A stretch of DNA of 13,883 nucleotides from NCBI GenBank assembly GCA_002414205.1, contig DHYQ01000033.1:15234-29116 (forward strand), in the 5' to 3' direction. The translations under genes were made by a program, and so were the position numbers. The notes under the pieces were generated by a model. The model saw only the letters and a list, made by a program, of their open reading frames with translations. It did not search any database and had not been told where the DNA came from. Numbering within the stretch: the first letter of the stretch is position 1; the number at the start of each line of letters is the position of its first letter. Source of the stretch: Gallionellaceae bacterium UBA5126 (GTDB lineage: Bacteria; Pseudomonadota; Gammaproteobacteria; Burkholderiales; Gallionellaceae). Positions 1 to 7,145 of the stretch are shown here, one piece after another.

Positions 1-293
1 TGCCCGACCCGGTGCCGCCGGAAGTGCAACAGCAGCGTTTGGAGCGCTTGATGACGCTACAGGCAGAAATCAGCGCAGCGCGGTTACAGCGTAAAATCGG
101 ACGAACGATTCGCGTGCTGGTGGATGAGGTGGATGACGAAGGTGCCGTCGCCCGCAGCGCCGCCGATGCGCCGGAAATCGACGGACTGGTGTACATCGTC
201 AATGGTCACGACCTGAAAGTGGGCGACTGGGCCGACGTGACGGTGTTTGAAGCGGATGAACATGATTTGTGGGCGGAATTGCCCGACGCATAA
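1..293 (+). CDS. rimO: Ribosomal protein S12 methylthiotransferase RimO, C-terminal end (partial)
   Basis: This is the last ~97 codons of a gene that begins before the window; the frame is open from base 3. RimO is a radical-SAM enzyme that adds a methylthio group to an aspartate of ribosomal protein S12 in the cytoplasm. The visible part is the end of the radical-SAM region ([20 protein letters not shown]) followed by the TRAM domain, with the family signatures [20 protein letters not shown] and a final DEHDLW. These match the RimO tail better than that of its paralogue MiaB, because the ADAPEIDG segment is characteristic of RimO. The catalytic cysteines and the iron-sulfur region are outside the window. 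It ends in TAA at 291-293, and the next gene starts 11 nt later with its ribosome binding site directly after the stop, so the two are probably cotranscribed. Confidence 0.93.
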   Translation, partial: PDPVPPEVQQQRLERLMTLQAEISAARLQRKIGRTIRVLVDEVDDEGAVARSAADAPEIDGLVYIVNGHDLKVGDWADVTVFEADEHDLWAELPDA

Positions 294-304
294 GGGAGAA
301 CGAC

Positions 305-898
305 ATGGCCTTGACTCATAAACAACACACGTTGATTTACGTCATCATTCTAATCACTGCCTTGCTGGCGCCAATGCTGTTGTTCCGCCCGGCGGAGTAC
401 TTTGACGCCAGTGTGGTGGTGGTCGATGACACCACACAAAAACCGCTCACGACCGGGCATCCCGCGTTGATTCTGACCCTGAATGGCGAAAAACGCCGGG
501 CCGCACTGGACAGCAATGGCCGCGCTGTTTTTCAAGGGCTACCGACCGCCGCCTTCGGCAGCATGGTGACCTACACCCTGGATGCGGCGGGTTATAGCTT
601 GGCGAATAGCCCCGTCAAACTGGACAAGGATGAATTAACCCTGCGTGCCAGCGCCCTGCGGGTCACCCTCAGTGGGCAAGTACAAGACACCCATCAGCAA
701 CCGATTGCCGGCGCCATGGTGGACTTGGAAGACTTGCATGCCAAGACGGATGAGAACGGTTGGTACACGCTGGAAGTGCCCGTGCATCTGCTGGGCACCG
801 GACACTGGCTACGGGTGAATGCCGTGGGTTATCAACCTTATAAAATCAGTGCCTTGGCTGAAAGCAAGCCACAGGTGCTGCTGCTGCAAAAGGAATAA
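305..898 (+). CDS. Membrane-anchored protein with carboxypeptidase-regulatory-like beta domains
   Basis: This 197-aa protein has an N-terminal hydrophobic helix (about residues 8-28) and a soluble remainder, probably periplasmic. Residues ~34-110 and ~119-194 each look like a compact beta-sandwich. The second is the clearer one: SGQVQDTHQQPIAGAMVDLE, then KTDENGWYTLEV and a terminal VNAVGYQPYK are hallmarks of the carboxypeptidase regulatory-like (CarboxypepD_reg/CNA-B type) fold. The first carries weaker cues (DSNGRAVFQGLP and AAGYSL). No catalytic motif is seen, so it is more likely a structural or adhesive protein than an enzyme. ATG at 305 is chosen because GGGAGA at 294-299 lies at good spacing. 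An in-frame earlier start at 269 would overlap rimO and has no such site. It follows rimO by 11 nt. Specific function unknown. Confidence 0.8.
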   Translation: MALTHKQHTLIYVIILITALLAPMLLFRPAEYFDASVVVVDDTTQKPLTTGHPALILTLNGEKRRAALDSNGRAVFQGLPTAAFGSMVTYTLDAAGYSLANSPVKLDKDELTLRASALRVTLSGQVQDTHQQPIAGAMVDLEDLHAKTDENGWYTLEVPVHLLGTGHWLRVNAVGYQPYKISALAESKPQVLLLQKE

Positions 899-936
899 TC
901 AGCGCAGCGCTGCGCAGAAAATCACACCGCAAAAGC

Positions 937-954
937 GTGCGAATAAATTCGCAC
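937..954. repeat. REP-like short palindrome between convergent genes
   Basis: GTGCGAA (937-943) and TTCGCAC (948-954) form a perfect 7-bp inverted repeat around TAAA, flanked by CCTACA. This resembles the short REP-type palindromes scattered through many gammaproteobacterial genomes. Only one copy is in the window, so its repeated nature is inferred from resemblance. Confidence 0.45.
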
Positions 955-966
955 CTACAGCGCACA

Positions 967-992
967 GGGCGATGACACCACGCTCATCGCCC
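967..992. terminator. Hairpin between convergent genes, possible bidirectional terminator
   Basis: GGGCGATGA (967-975) and TCATCGCCC (984-992) form a perfect 9-bp stem with an 8-nt loop. It lies between the stop of the plus-strand gene (898) and the stop of the minus-strand patatin gene (1006), where a shared terminator is expected. Neither side has a clear T tract, so it may instead stabilise 3' ends. Confidence 0.4.
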
Positions 993-1005
993 TATCCCTC
1001 AGGCT

Positions 1006-3768
1006 TCAGGCAAATCCTTCCCACTTCTGCCGCGTCGGGGTGTTCATCTGGTCGTAATAGGCCAACACCTGGCCCGTCAGCACATAGCCCAGTTTGCGAT
1101 AGCTCTCGAACTGCGCTTCATCGAAGAACTGATCCGGGGTGGGTTGATGCGGGAAGCTGTCATTTTTGGCGGCGTAGTTGCGCACGTCTTCCGGCAAATC
1201 ATCCACCAAACTGGGTTTGACATACAGCAGCACGCCTTTGGCCGGTTTACCGTCCACATCGGGATACACGATGTCACCCACCGCCCAGCAGCGCGTGCTC
1301 TTGCGACTGTCCTTGTCGCGCAGACGCAGCGGCTCCAGATCAATGTCGATGCGCACGCCAAAGTCGGTGTAGCACTTGCGGGTCAGATTGGCGAAGTCCT
1401 CGAATACCCGTTCGCCATCTTCCGCCGCGTCCACCAGCATGATGGAGCGACAACGGCGGCGTACCAGTTCATACACCCCGGTATTTTCAAAATGACCGCC
1501 ATCGCTGAGATAGACGAAGCGGTCGCGGTCATCGCTCATGGCGAACAACTCCTTGAACAGATACCAGGCCCCCAGCGTCGGGCTGCGCTGCTGGATGGCG
1601 GAGGATGTGCGATGCAACGGGTTAGGACACCAATGCCCCAAGCGCACGTTGAACACCGTCATCATAAAGGCAGTGACGGGTGAGGTATGGAACCCCATGT
1701 TCGGGCTGGCCGCCGCGCCGGACGTTGCCAGCGCCGTCCCCAAAAACGTTCCACCCATGTAATCCTGACTGTGGCAATAACCGCCCCGGGTCACACCGTC
1801 ATAGGTAAAGGAATAGCCGCAGGCCACCGGTGAAAACGTGAACGAACTGGCCATGCGATCCTGCCAGGCCAATTCGTTGGTTTGCGACAAGTTGATGGAA
1901 GCATTCAACAAATGCAAAGGCCGCTGCTGCATGGCGGCGAGTGGCACGTCATCGCAAGGATCAAAGCCGGTAAAGGGATGGGCATCGCGCTGTTTGCCGA
2001 CGTAGCGACTGGCACCGAGATAACAACGCACCAGACGGTTGCGGTAAAAGTAATGAATGGAGAACAGATTCACGTCCAGCCGCCAGGCCAGCAGCAGAAA
2101 CACCCCGCCAGCACTCAGCAACACCGCCAGCAAATCATCCACATTGGCCTGGTTCTTTTCCTTCAGGGTGTCGGCGGCGAAATCGACAAAATCCTTGCGG
2201 CAACTGCCCGGCGTGGCCCCGCAACTGCTTTGCGCGGCCTCGATGTGTACGCCCCGGAACATCACCTGATGCGTCCCGGCAGACAGTATCCCCAGCAAAC
2301 CCAGCACCAGCAGATAGGGGGCAATTGCCACCGTCCACTCTTTCCAGCGCACACCATCCTTGCCCGTGTCGCCACCGCGTGCAAACCATAGCCCGGTCAA
2401 CGTCGGAATCAGCCAACCGACCCCACCGGCAGCCGCATATTTCATGCCCATGACCTCAAATATTGCCGGGGCATACACCAGCAAGGCGTGCCCTGCCGCC
2501 CAGAGGACTGCCGCCAACAACACCAGCCCGCCCAGCCGCGCCCACCATTCAAACTGGCTGATACGAAACAGCCGCGCCATCAAGCCCTGATGCACGATCA
2601 AGGTGATACAGAAAATGCCCAGCATCAACGCGGTGCCAAAGCCCGCCGCCCACCAGTCGCGCATCCAGTCCGGCAAGGATTGAATGTAGCTTGCCAGTTT
2701 GAAAATCAGCGCCCCGCCCAACAGGCCCGAAATCAGCGGCACGCCGACTTCCGCCGCCCCAGAAAACCACAGCGACTGACGATATTCGCAAGGATTATTG
2801 TTGTAATACTTGCGCAGCGATTCGTTAATCAGCGTCGCCACCCACCAGGGCAAGGTGTACAGCCCCCCGATGCAAATCATCCAGAACAGCATGCCCTTGG
2901 GAATGGCCTCATCAAAGCCACTCAGAAACGACGGCAAAACTCTCAGGTGATGGTACAGCCCCAGACTGAGGCTATACGCCGCCGCCAGCGCCAGCACCAA
3001 CACCACCCAGGGCATGGCGCGCCGGGTGTCGGGTCGCGTTTTGGGCAACTCCAGCGCACACATGAACATGGCCACCGCCACGCTGACCAACCCTGTCGCC
3101 AGCAAATGCGTGGAATGCAGCGGGTTATCCATCAGGTGCAAGAACAGCCATTGCGGCGTCAGCAGCACAATAAAGAAGAACAGCGACAACAGCACCTGAT
3201 TCAGCAGGGTGTTGCGCAGCCAGAAGGCAATCGCCGCCACAAAGTCACCCGACAAGCCCATTTGTGGCGACAGATAGTTGCTGTAGCGACGCAACCAGGA
3301 AATGGATCCCGGCTCTTGGCCACTGGCCCGCGCCTTGTTCCAGGCATCCTCCAATTGCTCCACCGCCGGGGTTTGTTTCGGTTCGGCGAATTTTTTCAGC
3401 GGAGATTGCGTTTTGATGAAGTGCGGCATCAGCGACGCATCGGCAACCGGCTTGTTATCGGCATTCAACCAAGGCCGACGCTGCAACAACGCGGAAAACC
3501 ACGCGCCGACATAACCACCGCCGGACACCGTGGACAGATAATCGAAGCGGTGCATCTGGCGCTGCTCCACCAGCTTTTGCAGCACGCCTAGGCAAAACGT
3601 CGCACTGCGAATGCCACCGCCAGAAAAAGCCAAGCCCTGCAAATTGCCCTGCCAGGCGCGCGTTTGCGCCTCATCCTGATGCGTGGGCGGGGTTTCCCCG
3701 CGCGCCTCGGCAATCACATCCAGTTCCTGATGCAACACCTCGGCAAAATCCAGTTTGTCCTGTGCCAT
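1006..3768 (-). CDS. Large membrane protein with a split patatin-like phospholipase domain
   Basis: This 920-aa protein is a predicted lipid acyl hydrolase of the patatin-like family. The N-terminal part has the oxyanion glycine loop GGGIRS (residues 50-55) and a nucleophile-elbow candidate TVSGGG with Ser82. The second half of the Ser-Asp dyad appears only at SDGGHFENTG, Asp756. Between them, roughly residues 185-565 contain about nine or ten hydrophobic helices, so the catalytic fold is interrupted by a polytopic membrane block. Single-domain bacterial patatins are typically 300-400 aa. The elbow deviates from the usual GxSxG by having Thr in place of the first Gly. The start at 3768 has GGGAG a few bases upstream. 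The gene is 183 nt downstream of the DUF302 gene, past a strong terminator, so it probably has its own promoter. Substrate unknown; nothing ties it to sulfur metabolism. Confidence 0.85.
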   Translation of the reverse strand: MAQDKLDFAEVLHQELDVIAEARGETPPTHQDEAQTRAWQGNLQGLAFSGGGIRSATFCLGVLQKLVEQRQMHRFDYLSTVSGGGYVGAWFSALLQRRPWLNADNKPVADASLMPHFIKTQSPLKKFAEPKQTPAVEQLEDAWNKARASGQEPGSISWLRRYSNYLSPQMGLSGDFVAAIAFWLRNTLLNQVLLSLFFFIVLLTPQWLFLHLMDNPLHSTHLLATGLVSVAVAMFMCALELPKTRPDTRRAMPWVVLVLALAAAYSLSLGLYHHLRVLPSFLSGFDEAIPKGMLFWMICIGGLYTLPWWVATLINESLRKYYNNNPCEYRQSLWFSGAAEVGVPLISGLLGGALIFKLASYIQSLPDWMRDWWAAGFGTALMLGIFCITLIVHQGLMARLFRISQFEWWARLGGLVLLAAVLWAAGHALLVYAPAIFEVMGMKYAAAGGVGWLIPTLTGLWFARGGDTGKDGVRWKEWTVAIAPYLLVLGLLGILSAGTHQVMFRGVHIEAAQSSCGATPGSCRKDFVDFAADTLKEKNQANVDDLLAVLLSAGGVFLLLAWRLDVNLFSIHYFYRNRLVRCYLGASRYVGKQRDAHPFTGFDPCDDVPLAAMQQRPLHLLNASINLSQTNELAWQDRMASSFTFSPVACGYSFTYDGVTRGGYCHSQDYMGGTFLGTALATSGAAASPNMGFHTSPVTAFMMTVFNVRLGHWCPNPLHRTSSAIQQRSPTLGAWYLFKELFAMSDDRDRFVYLSDGGHFENTGVYELVRRRCRSIMLVDAAEDGERVFEDFANLTRKCYTDFGVRIDIDLEPLRLRDKDSRKSTRCWAVGDIVYPDVDGKPAKGVLLYVKPSLVDDLPEDVRNYAAKNDSFPHQPTPDQFFDEAQFESYRKLGYVLTGQVLAYYDQMNTPTRQKWEGFA

Positions 3769-3818
3769 GTCTCACTCCCGTTGCCCCCAGCCACGCCGGG
3801 GAATAAAAACCGCCCGGC

Positions 3819-3827
3819 ATGATAGCA
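3819..3827 (-). promoter_or_regulatory. Candidate extended -10 promoter for the patatin-like gene
   Basis: On the minus strand TGCTATCAT matches the extended -10 pattern (TGn plus a TATAAT-like hexamer, five of six). It lies about 50 nt upstream of the ATG at 3768 and just after the terminator at 3850-3885, where a new promoter is expected. No convincing -35 box is visible. Confidence 0.35.
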
Positions 3828-3849
3828 AAAGATGTTTGCAGGCTGACAC

Positions 3850-3885
3850 AAAAAGCATGAGCGAAGCCGTGACGGGCTTCGCTCA
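3850..3885 (-). terminator. Rho-independent terminator downstream of the DUF302 gene
   Basis: A perfect 11-bp stem is formed by 3858-3868 (TGAGCGAAGCC on the plus strand) and 3875-3885 (GGCTTCGCTCA) with a 6-nt loop. On the minus strand the stem is followed by TGC and five T residues (3854-3850). It lies ~66 nt past the DUF302 stop codon and separates that transcript from the patatin gene. Confidence 0.78.
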
Positions 3886-3951
3886 GTCAATGAGGATTTC
3901 TGGCAGCGCGAACCTCGATCACGGCCTCGCAGTCAGCGCATGAGCTGCTTA

Positions 3952-4443
3952 TTACAAATCCCCCGCGCTGGCGGCACGCATCATGTTCTTCAACGCCTCC
4001 ATCACGCGCTCGGCGTTTTTGCGGGTGTCGCCTTTCAGGCTGCGCACGAATTTGTCGTTCATCATCAGGCTAATCACCCAGCGTTTGCCGTCAGTGTCTT
4101 CGACGATGGCGATGCGGCAGGGCATGAAGGCGATGGTGTTGATGTCCGCCGCCAGCATTTGCTGTGCGGTCAGGCCGTCGCAGAAGTTGAAAATCTCCAT
4201 GCGCTTGGCCGGTTTGCCGGTCAGGGCTTCGATTTCCTTGTAAATCAGGTTCGCGCCGACGAATTTGATATTGAGCTGGTTGGCGCGCAGTTTCAGCGAT
4301 TCCACCGCGTCGTCAAAGCTGACCGACTCAGCCACCTGGATTTTCACCAATTGCACCTGAATGGCGCTGATGGTCATGGCGGGGGCGGCGGCATACGTGG
4401 GTGCGGCCAACAACAGCGTAATAAACAGGATGAGGGTACGCAT
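3952..4443 (-). CDS. Secreted DUF302 domain protein next to soxB
   Basis: This 163-aa protein starts with a Sec signal peptide (MRTLILFITLLLAAPTYAAA), so the mature protein is probably periplasmic, as are the Sox proteins. The body fits the DUF302 fold: SFDDAVESLKL near residue 42, then EIFNFC (Cys88) and FMPCRIAIVED (Cys109), the latter being the family's conserved MPCRIAV-type strand. The two cysteines could pair or bind a ligand. DUF302 has no established biochemical activity. The start has AAGGAGA at good spacing. The gene lies 125 nt downstream of soxB on the same strand, separated by a palindromic repeat, and ends before a strong terminator. It is therefore either the last gene of the sox transcript or a single-gene unit. 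A role in thiosulfate oxidation is suggested only by position and likely location. Confidence 0.85.
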   Translation of the reverse strand: MRTLILFITLLLAAPTYAAAPAMTISAIQVQLVKIQVAESVSFDDAVESLKLRANQLNIKFVGANLIYKEIEALTGKPAKRMEIFNFCDGLTAQQMLAADINTIAFMPCRIAIVEDTDGKRWVISLMMNDKFVRSLKGDTRKNAERVMEALKNMMRAASAGDL

Positions 4444-4490
4444 GGGGTTCTCCTTGGGTATTTTTTATTTATGAATTGTTCGCATCGAGC

Positions 4491-4566
4491 GTAGGGCGGA
4501 TAAGCGCCAGCGCATCCGCCATCACACACCAGAATCTGGTGGATGCGCTGCGCTTATCCACCCTAC
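4491..4566. repeat. Long palindromic intergenic repeat between soxB and the DUF302 gene
   Basis: Arms 4491-4520 and 4538-4566 are near-perfect inverted copies (first arm GTAGGGCGGATAAGCG..., second arm ...CGCTTATCCACCCTAC), giving a ~29-bp stem. The 17-nt loop region overlaps a smaller palindrome, ACCAGA-A-TCTGGT (4528-4540). The GTAGGG...GGATAAGCG...GCGCATCC motif is a familiar dispersed intergenic element in gammaproteobacteria. In the soxB transcript it would fold into a strong hairpin directly after the stop codon, which may stabilise or end the message, but no T tract follows. Confidence 0.8.
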
Positions 4567-4568
4567 TT

Positions 4569-6287
4569 TTATAGCATGCCGGGATTGCCTTTAACGCCTT
4601 TCAGCGTGGGCACGTTGGGTTGGCTGATTTGGATGGTTTTTTCATGGCGCAGGTGGCGGGCGACCACGTCCCAAATCGGCTCGCCACCCCGGGCAGCTTC
4701 CGACACCGCCGCCCAACCGGCGACCTTGTAGCGCTTGTTGGCATCCAGCAATTGCCCGCCCAGGCGCATGTCCTGCACGCGCTGGCCCATACTGGCCGTG
4801 GGGTCGAGGGTGTATTGCAAGCCACCGACGCGCACCATGTCGCCGCCCTGCTGATAATAGGGATCGGGGTTGAACAGGTTGTCACCCACGTCTTCCAGCA
4901 CCGCCTTGATTTGCGCGCCGGTCAGCTCGTTAACGGTGGTGGCCGGGTACGTAATGGCGGTCTGCGCCAGCAGATCTTCCATGGTAATCGTGCTATGCGG
5001 CAGCAGCGAAGTGCCCCAGCGGAAGCCGGGCGAGAAGGCAATCGGCGCGTCCTTTTCCCGCATCAACGCGTCCAGAATCAACTGGTCAAAGCTGCCGTTG
5101 AAATTGCCCCGACGGTACAGCGTGCCTTCGGTGACGGCCAGCGGCTCGGCCAGTTTGCTGGCATGCGGGGCGCGCAGCTTGTCGAGCAGCGCCTGCATGT
5201 CTCGGTCGGCGGGCAGCAGGTTGGCGAATACCGGCAGCAGCTTGTAGCGGAAATCAGTCACTTTGCCGCCTTTGACCGTGAAGTCCATCACGCCGAGGAA
5301 TTTGCCGTTCGAGCCAGCATTGGTGACGAGCGTGGTGCCTCCGGCATTTTTCACCGCAATCGGTTGCGGCACGCCGTCGTGGGTGTGACCACCGAAAATG
5401 GCATCCAGCCCGCGCACCCGCGAGGCCAGTTTCAAATCCACGTCCATGCCGTTGTGCGACAACAGCACCACCACCTGCGCGCCCTTTTGCCGCGCTTCAT
5501 CGATTTGGCTTTGCAGCGCTTCCTCCTGAATGCCGAAAGACCAGTCCGGCGTGAAGTAGCGCGGATTGGCGATACTGGTGTAGGGGAAAGCCTGGCCGAT
5601 AATGGCCACCGGCACCTGGTTGATTTCGCGGATCACATAGGGCTTGAACACCGGGTCGCCGAAATCGGCGGTCTTGATGTTCTGCGCCACAATGTCGATT
5701 TTGCCCTTCAGGATTTTGCTTTCGGCCTCCTTGACGCGCTCCGCGCCGTAGGTGCATTCCCAGTGCAAAGTCATCACGTCCACGCCCAGTTGCAGACAGG
5801 CTTCCATCATGTCCTGGCCCTGCGTCCACATCGACAGGCCAGATCCTTGCCAAGTGTCGCCACCGTCCAACAACAGCGCGCCGGGGCGCTGGGTGCGGAT
5901 TTGTTTCACCAGCGTGGCGAGATGGGCGAAACCGCCGACCTTGCCGTATAACTTGGCGGCTTGCTCAAAATTCAGACAGCTCAAGGCATGCGCTTCTGGG
6001 CCGTTGGCGGCGATGCCAAAGCGCTTCAGCAGCGCGTCGCCCACCAGATGCGGCGCTTGGCCCAACATGCTGCCCAGTCCCAGATTGATGCTGGGTTCGC
6101 GGTAATACAGCGGGTTAAGCTGGGCATGCACATCGGTGATGTGCAGCAGGCTGACATTGCCCTGGCGCGGTAGGTGGTACAAATTTTTCGCCTGCGCAGC
6201 CGCCTTGCCCGCTTCCACCGGCAACGCCCAACCGCCAGCGGCAGCCACGCCCAGCAATTGCAAAAATTCACGTCGATTGAGACTCAT
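4569..6287 (-). CDS. soxB: Thiosulfohydrolase SoxB
   Basis: SoxB is the periplasmic di-manganese hydrolase that removes the terminal sulfone from SoxY-bound thiosulfate as sulfate. The 572-aa protein begins with a twin-arginine signal (NRREFLQLLGVAAAGG), as expected for an enzyme exported folded. Metal-site motifs of the calcineurin-like/5'-nucleotidase fold appear in order: HITDVHAQ (Asp52, His54), DGGDTWQG (Asp141 and Asp144), HWE (His175), LSHNG (His278) and GGHTHDG (His301, His303). The C-terminal 5'-nucleotidase-like domain fills the rest, and the length is normal. The segment usually reading MTGHWEFT is MTLHWECT here. ATG at 6287 is chosen over an in-frame start at 6329 because it puts the twin-arginine motif at the N-terminus and has GGAG 8 nt upstream. 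The gene is 213 nt downstream of soxX, across a terminator and a repeat, so it may have its own promoter. Confidence 0.96.
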   Translation of the reverse strand: MSLNRREFLQLLGVAAAGGWALPVEAGKAAAQAKNLYHLPRQGNVSLLHITDVHAQLNPLYYREPSINLGLGSMLGQAPHLVGDALLKRFGIAANGPEAHALSCLNFEQAAKLYGKVGGFAHLATLVKQIRTQRPGALLLDGGDTWQGSGLSMWTQGQDMMEACLQLGVDVMTLHWECTYGAERVKEAESKILKGKIDIVAQNIKTADFGDPVFKPYVIREINQVPVAIIGQAFPYTSIANPRYFTPDWSFGIQEEALQSQIDEARQKGAQVVVLLSHNGMDVDLKLASRVRGLDAIFGGHTHDGVPQPIAVKNAGGTTLVTNAGSNGKFLGVMDFTVKGGKVTDFRYKLLPVFANLLPADRDMQALLDKLRAPHASKLAEPLAVTEGTLYRRGNFNGSFDQLILDALMREKDAPIAFSPGFRWGTSLLPHSTITMEDLLAQTAITYPATTVNELTGAQIKAVLEDVGDNLFNPDPYYQQGGDMVRVGGLQYTLDPTASMGQRVQDMRLGGQLLDANKRYKVAGWAAVSEAARGGEPIWDVVARHLRHEKTIQISQPNVPTLKGVKGNPGML

Positions 6288-6311
6288 GCTGTTCTCCAAA
6301 CTGTGCAACCC

Positions 6312-6440
6312 GAACAGTCCATTAACCATTCCCTCCCCCTTGCAGGGGGAGGGTTAGGGTGGGGGTAGAAACTATCCCTTTGACGCAAGGTTTCAACCCC
6401 CATCCCAGCCTTCCCCCTGCCAGGGGGAAGGAGTCTGTTC
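6312..6440. repeat. REPIN-like inverted repeat pair in the soxX-soxB gap
   Basis: Two degenerate copies of one sequence lie head to head. The left copy begins GAACAG (6312) and includes CCCTCCCCCTTGCAGGGGGA and GGTGGGGGTAGAAAC. The right copy is its approximate reverse complement, with GTTTCAACCCCCATCCCAG and TTCCCCCTGCCAGGGGGAAG, ending CTGTTC (6440). Each half also folds on itself through CCCCCT...AGGGGG. G-rich/C-rich palindromes of this kind are among the commonest dispersed elements in proteobacterial intergenic DNA. No coding potential is seen. Confidence 0.8.
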
Positions 6441-6454
6441 AGGTGCCACAACAC

Positions 6455-6487
6455 AAAAAACGGGCGGATAGTCGCCTACCCACCCGT
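6455..6487 (-). terminator. Rho-independent terminator after soxX
   Basis: Read on the minus strand, 6487-6460 folds into a 12-pair stem (two G-U wobbles) with a GCGA tetraloop, beginning ACGGGTGGGTAG and closing in CCGCCCGT. Six T residues follow (6460-6455). It lies 13 nt past the soxX stop codon, and soxB starts 168 nt further on. Confidence 0.8.
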
Positions 6488-6500
6488 CATTGCCCGCCGC

Positions 6501-7127
6501 TTATTTCTTGGCTGGCTCATCCTTGTTGACCACGGATTCTGGATCCAGCAGCAGCGCCACCAAGTCCCGAATCTGCGTTTCGGTCAGCGCGCCGACATGA
6601 CCGAAGCGCGGCATGTTGGTGCACAGGTTAAAGGCCTTGGCGTTGTAAATCCGGCCATACACGTACTTCTGCATTTCCGGGGTGTTGCCACGATTACGGC
6701 CAAAATGCGCCAAACTGGGGCCAATGGTGCCGTAGGCGATTTCTTTAGGTGACAGTTGGTGGCAGTTGTAGCAATTGCCGCCCACTGGATCTTCCGCCTT
6801 GTCCGACCAGGTCATACCACGCCCGCTTTGCGCCAGTTTCTCACCCGCTTTCCAGTCGCCCATCAACTTGCCGTCAGCGGGATATTTAATCGTCGCAGCT
6901 TGTTGTTTTTCCAGTTTGTCCTGCACAGCGTGCGGGGGATGGTCGAGATATTTGGTGCAAGTGGCTTGCACCTCGTCCTGATTCACCCGCTCCACCTTGG
7001 CAATGCCCTTTTCGCGGAAATCGCGCTTGATGACGGCGGTGGCTTTGGCATCCAACCCAGTCTGTCCGGCAGCCAGCGCCGAGCCACATACGCTCAGGGC
7101 CAACAAGCTCATCCATGTTTTTTTCAT
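6501..7127 (-). CDS. soxX: Sulfur oxidation c-type cytochrome SoxX
   Basis: SoxX is the small heme subunit of SoxXA, the periplasmic cytochrome that oxidatively conjugates thiosulfate to the SoxY cysteine and takes the electrons. The 208-aa precursor has a Sec signal peptide (residues 1-20, cleavage after SALAA). It has one heme motif, CYNCH (119-123), with a likely distal methionine at NMPRFG (Met172). It is one of the longer SoxX forms, with ~95 residues between the signal peptide and the heme. Cys57 and Cys169 could form a disulfide. ATG at 7127 is preferred to an in-frame start at 7142 because GGAGGAG lies 7 nt upstream and the signal peptide starts cleanly. It follows soxA by 18 nt, so the two subunits should be made from one transcript, which then meets a terminator. 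Confidence 0.94.
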   Translation of the reverse strand: MKKTWMSLLALSVCGSALAAGQTGLDAKATAVIKRDFREKGIAKVERVNQDEVQATCTKYLDHPPHAVQDKLEKQQAATIKYPADGKLMGDWKAGEKLAQSGRGMTWSDKAEDPVGGNCYNCHQLSPKEIAYGTIGPSLAHFGRNRGNTPEMQKYVYGRIYNAKAFNLCTNMPRFGHVGALTETQIRDLVALLLDPESVVNKDEPAKK

Positions 7128-7145
7128 AGCAGTCTCCTCCACTTA

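Noticed and set aside
2488..3591. Plus-strand open frame (367 codons) opposite the patatin gene
   Set aside because: Antisense to a convincing gene, rich in Arg/Gln/His, with no domain resemblance.
4620..5951. Long plus-strand open frame (443 codons) opposite soxB
   Set aside because: It is fully antisense to soxB, whose motifs are intact; its His/Arg/Gln-rich translation is typical of the shadow of a GC-rich gene.
6288..6329. Longer SoxB N-terminus starting at 6329
   Set aside because: It would add 14 residues ahead of the twin-arginine motif and reach into the repeat; the ATG at 6287 has a proper ribosome binding site.
6312..6440. Insertion sequence or CRISPR remnant in the soxX-soxB gap
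   Set aside because: No transposase, no direct repeats with spacers; it is one head-to-head pair of inverted copies, as in REPIN elements.
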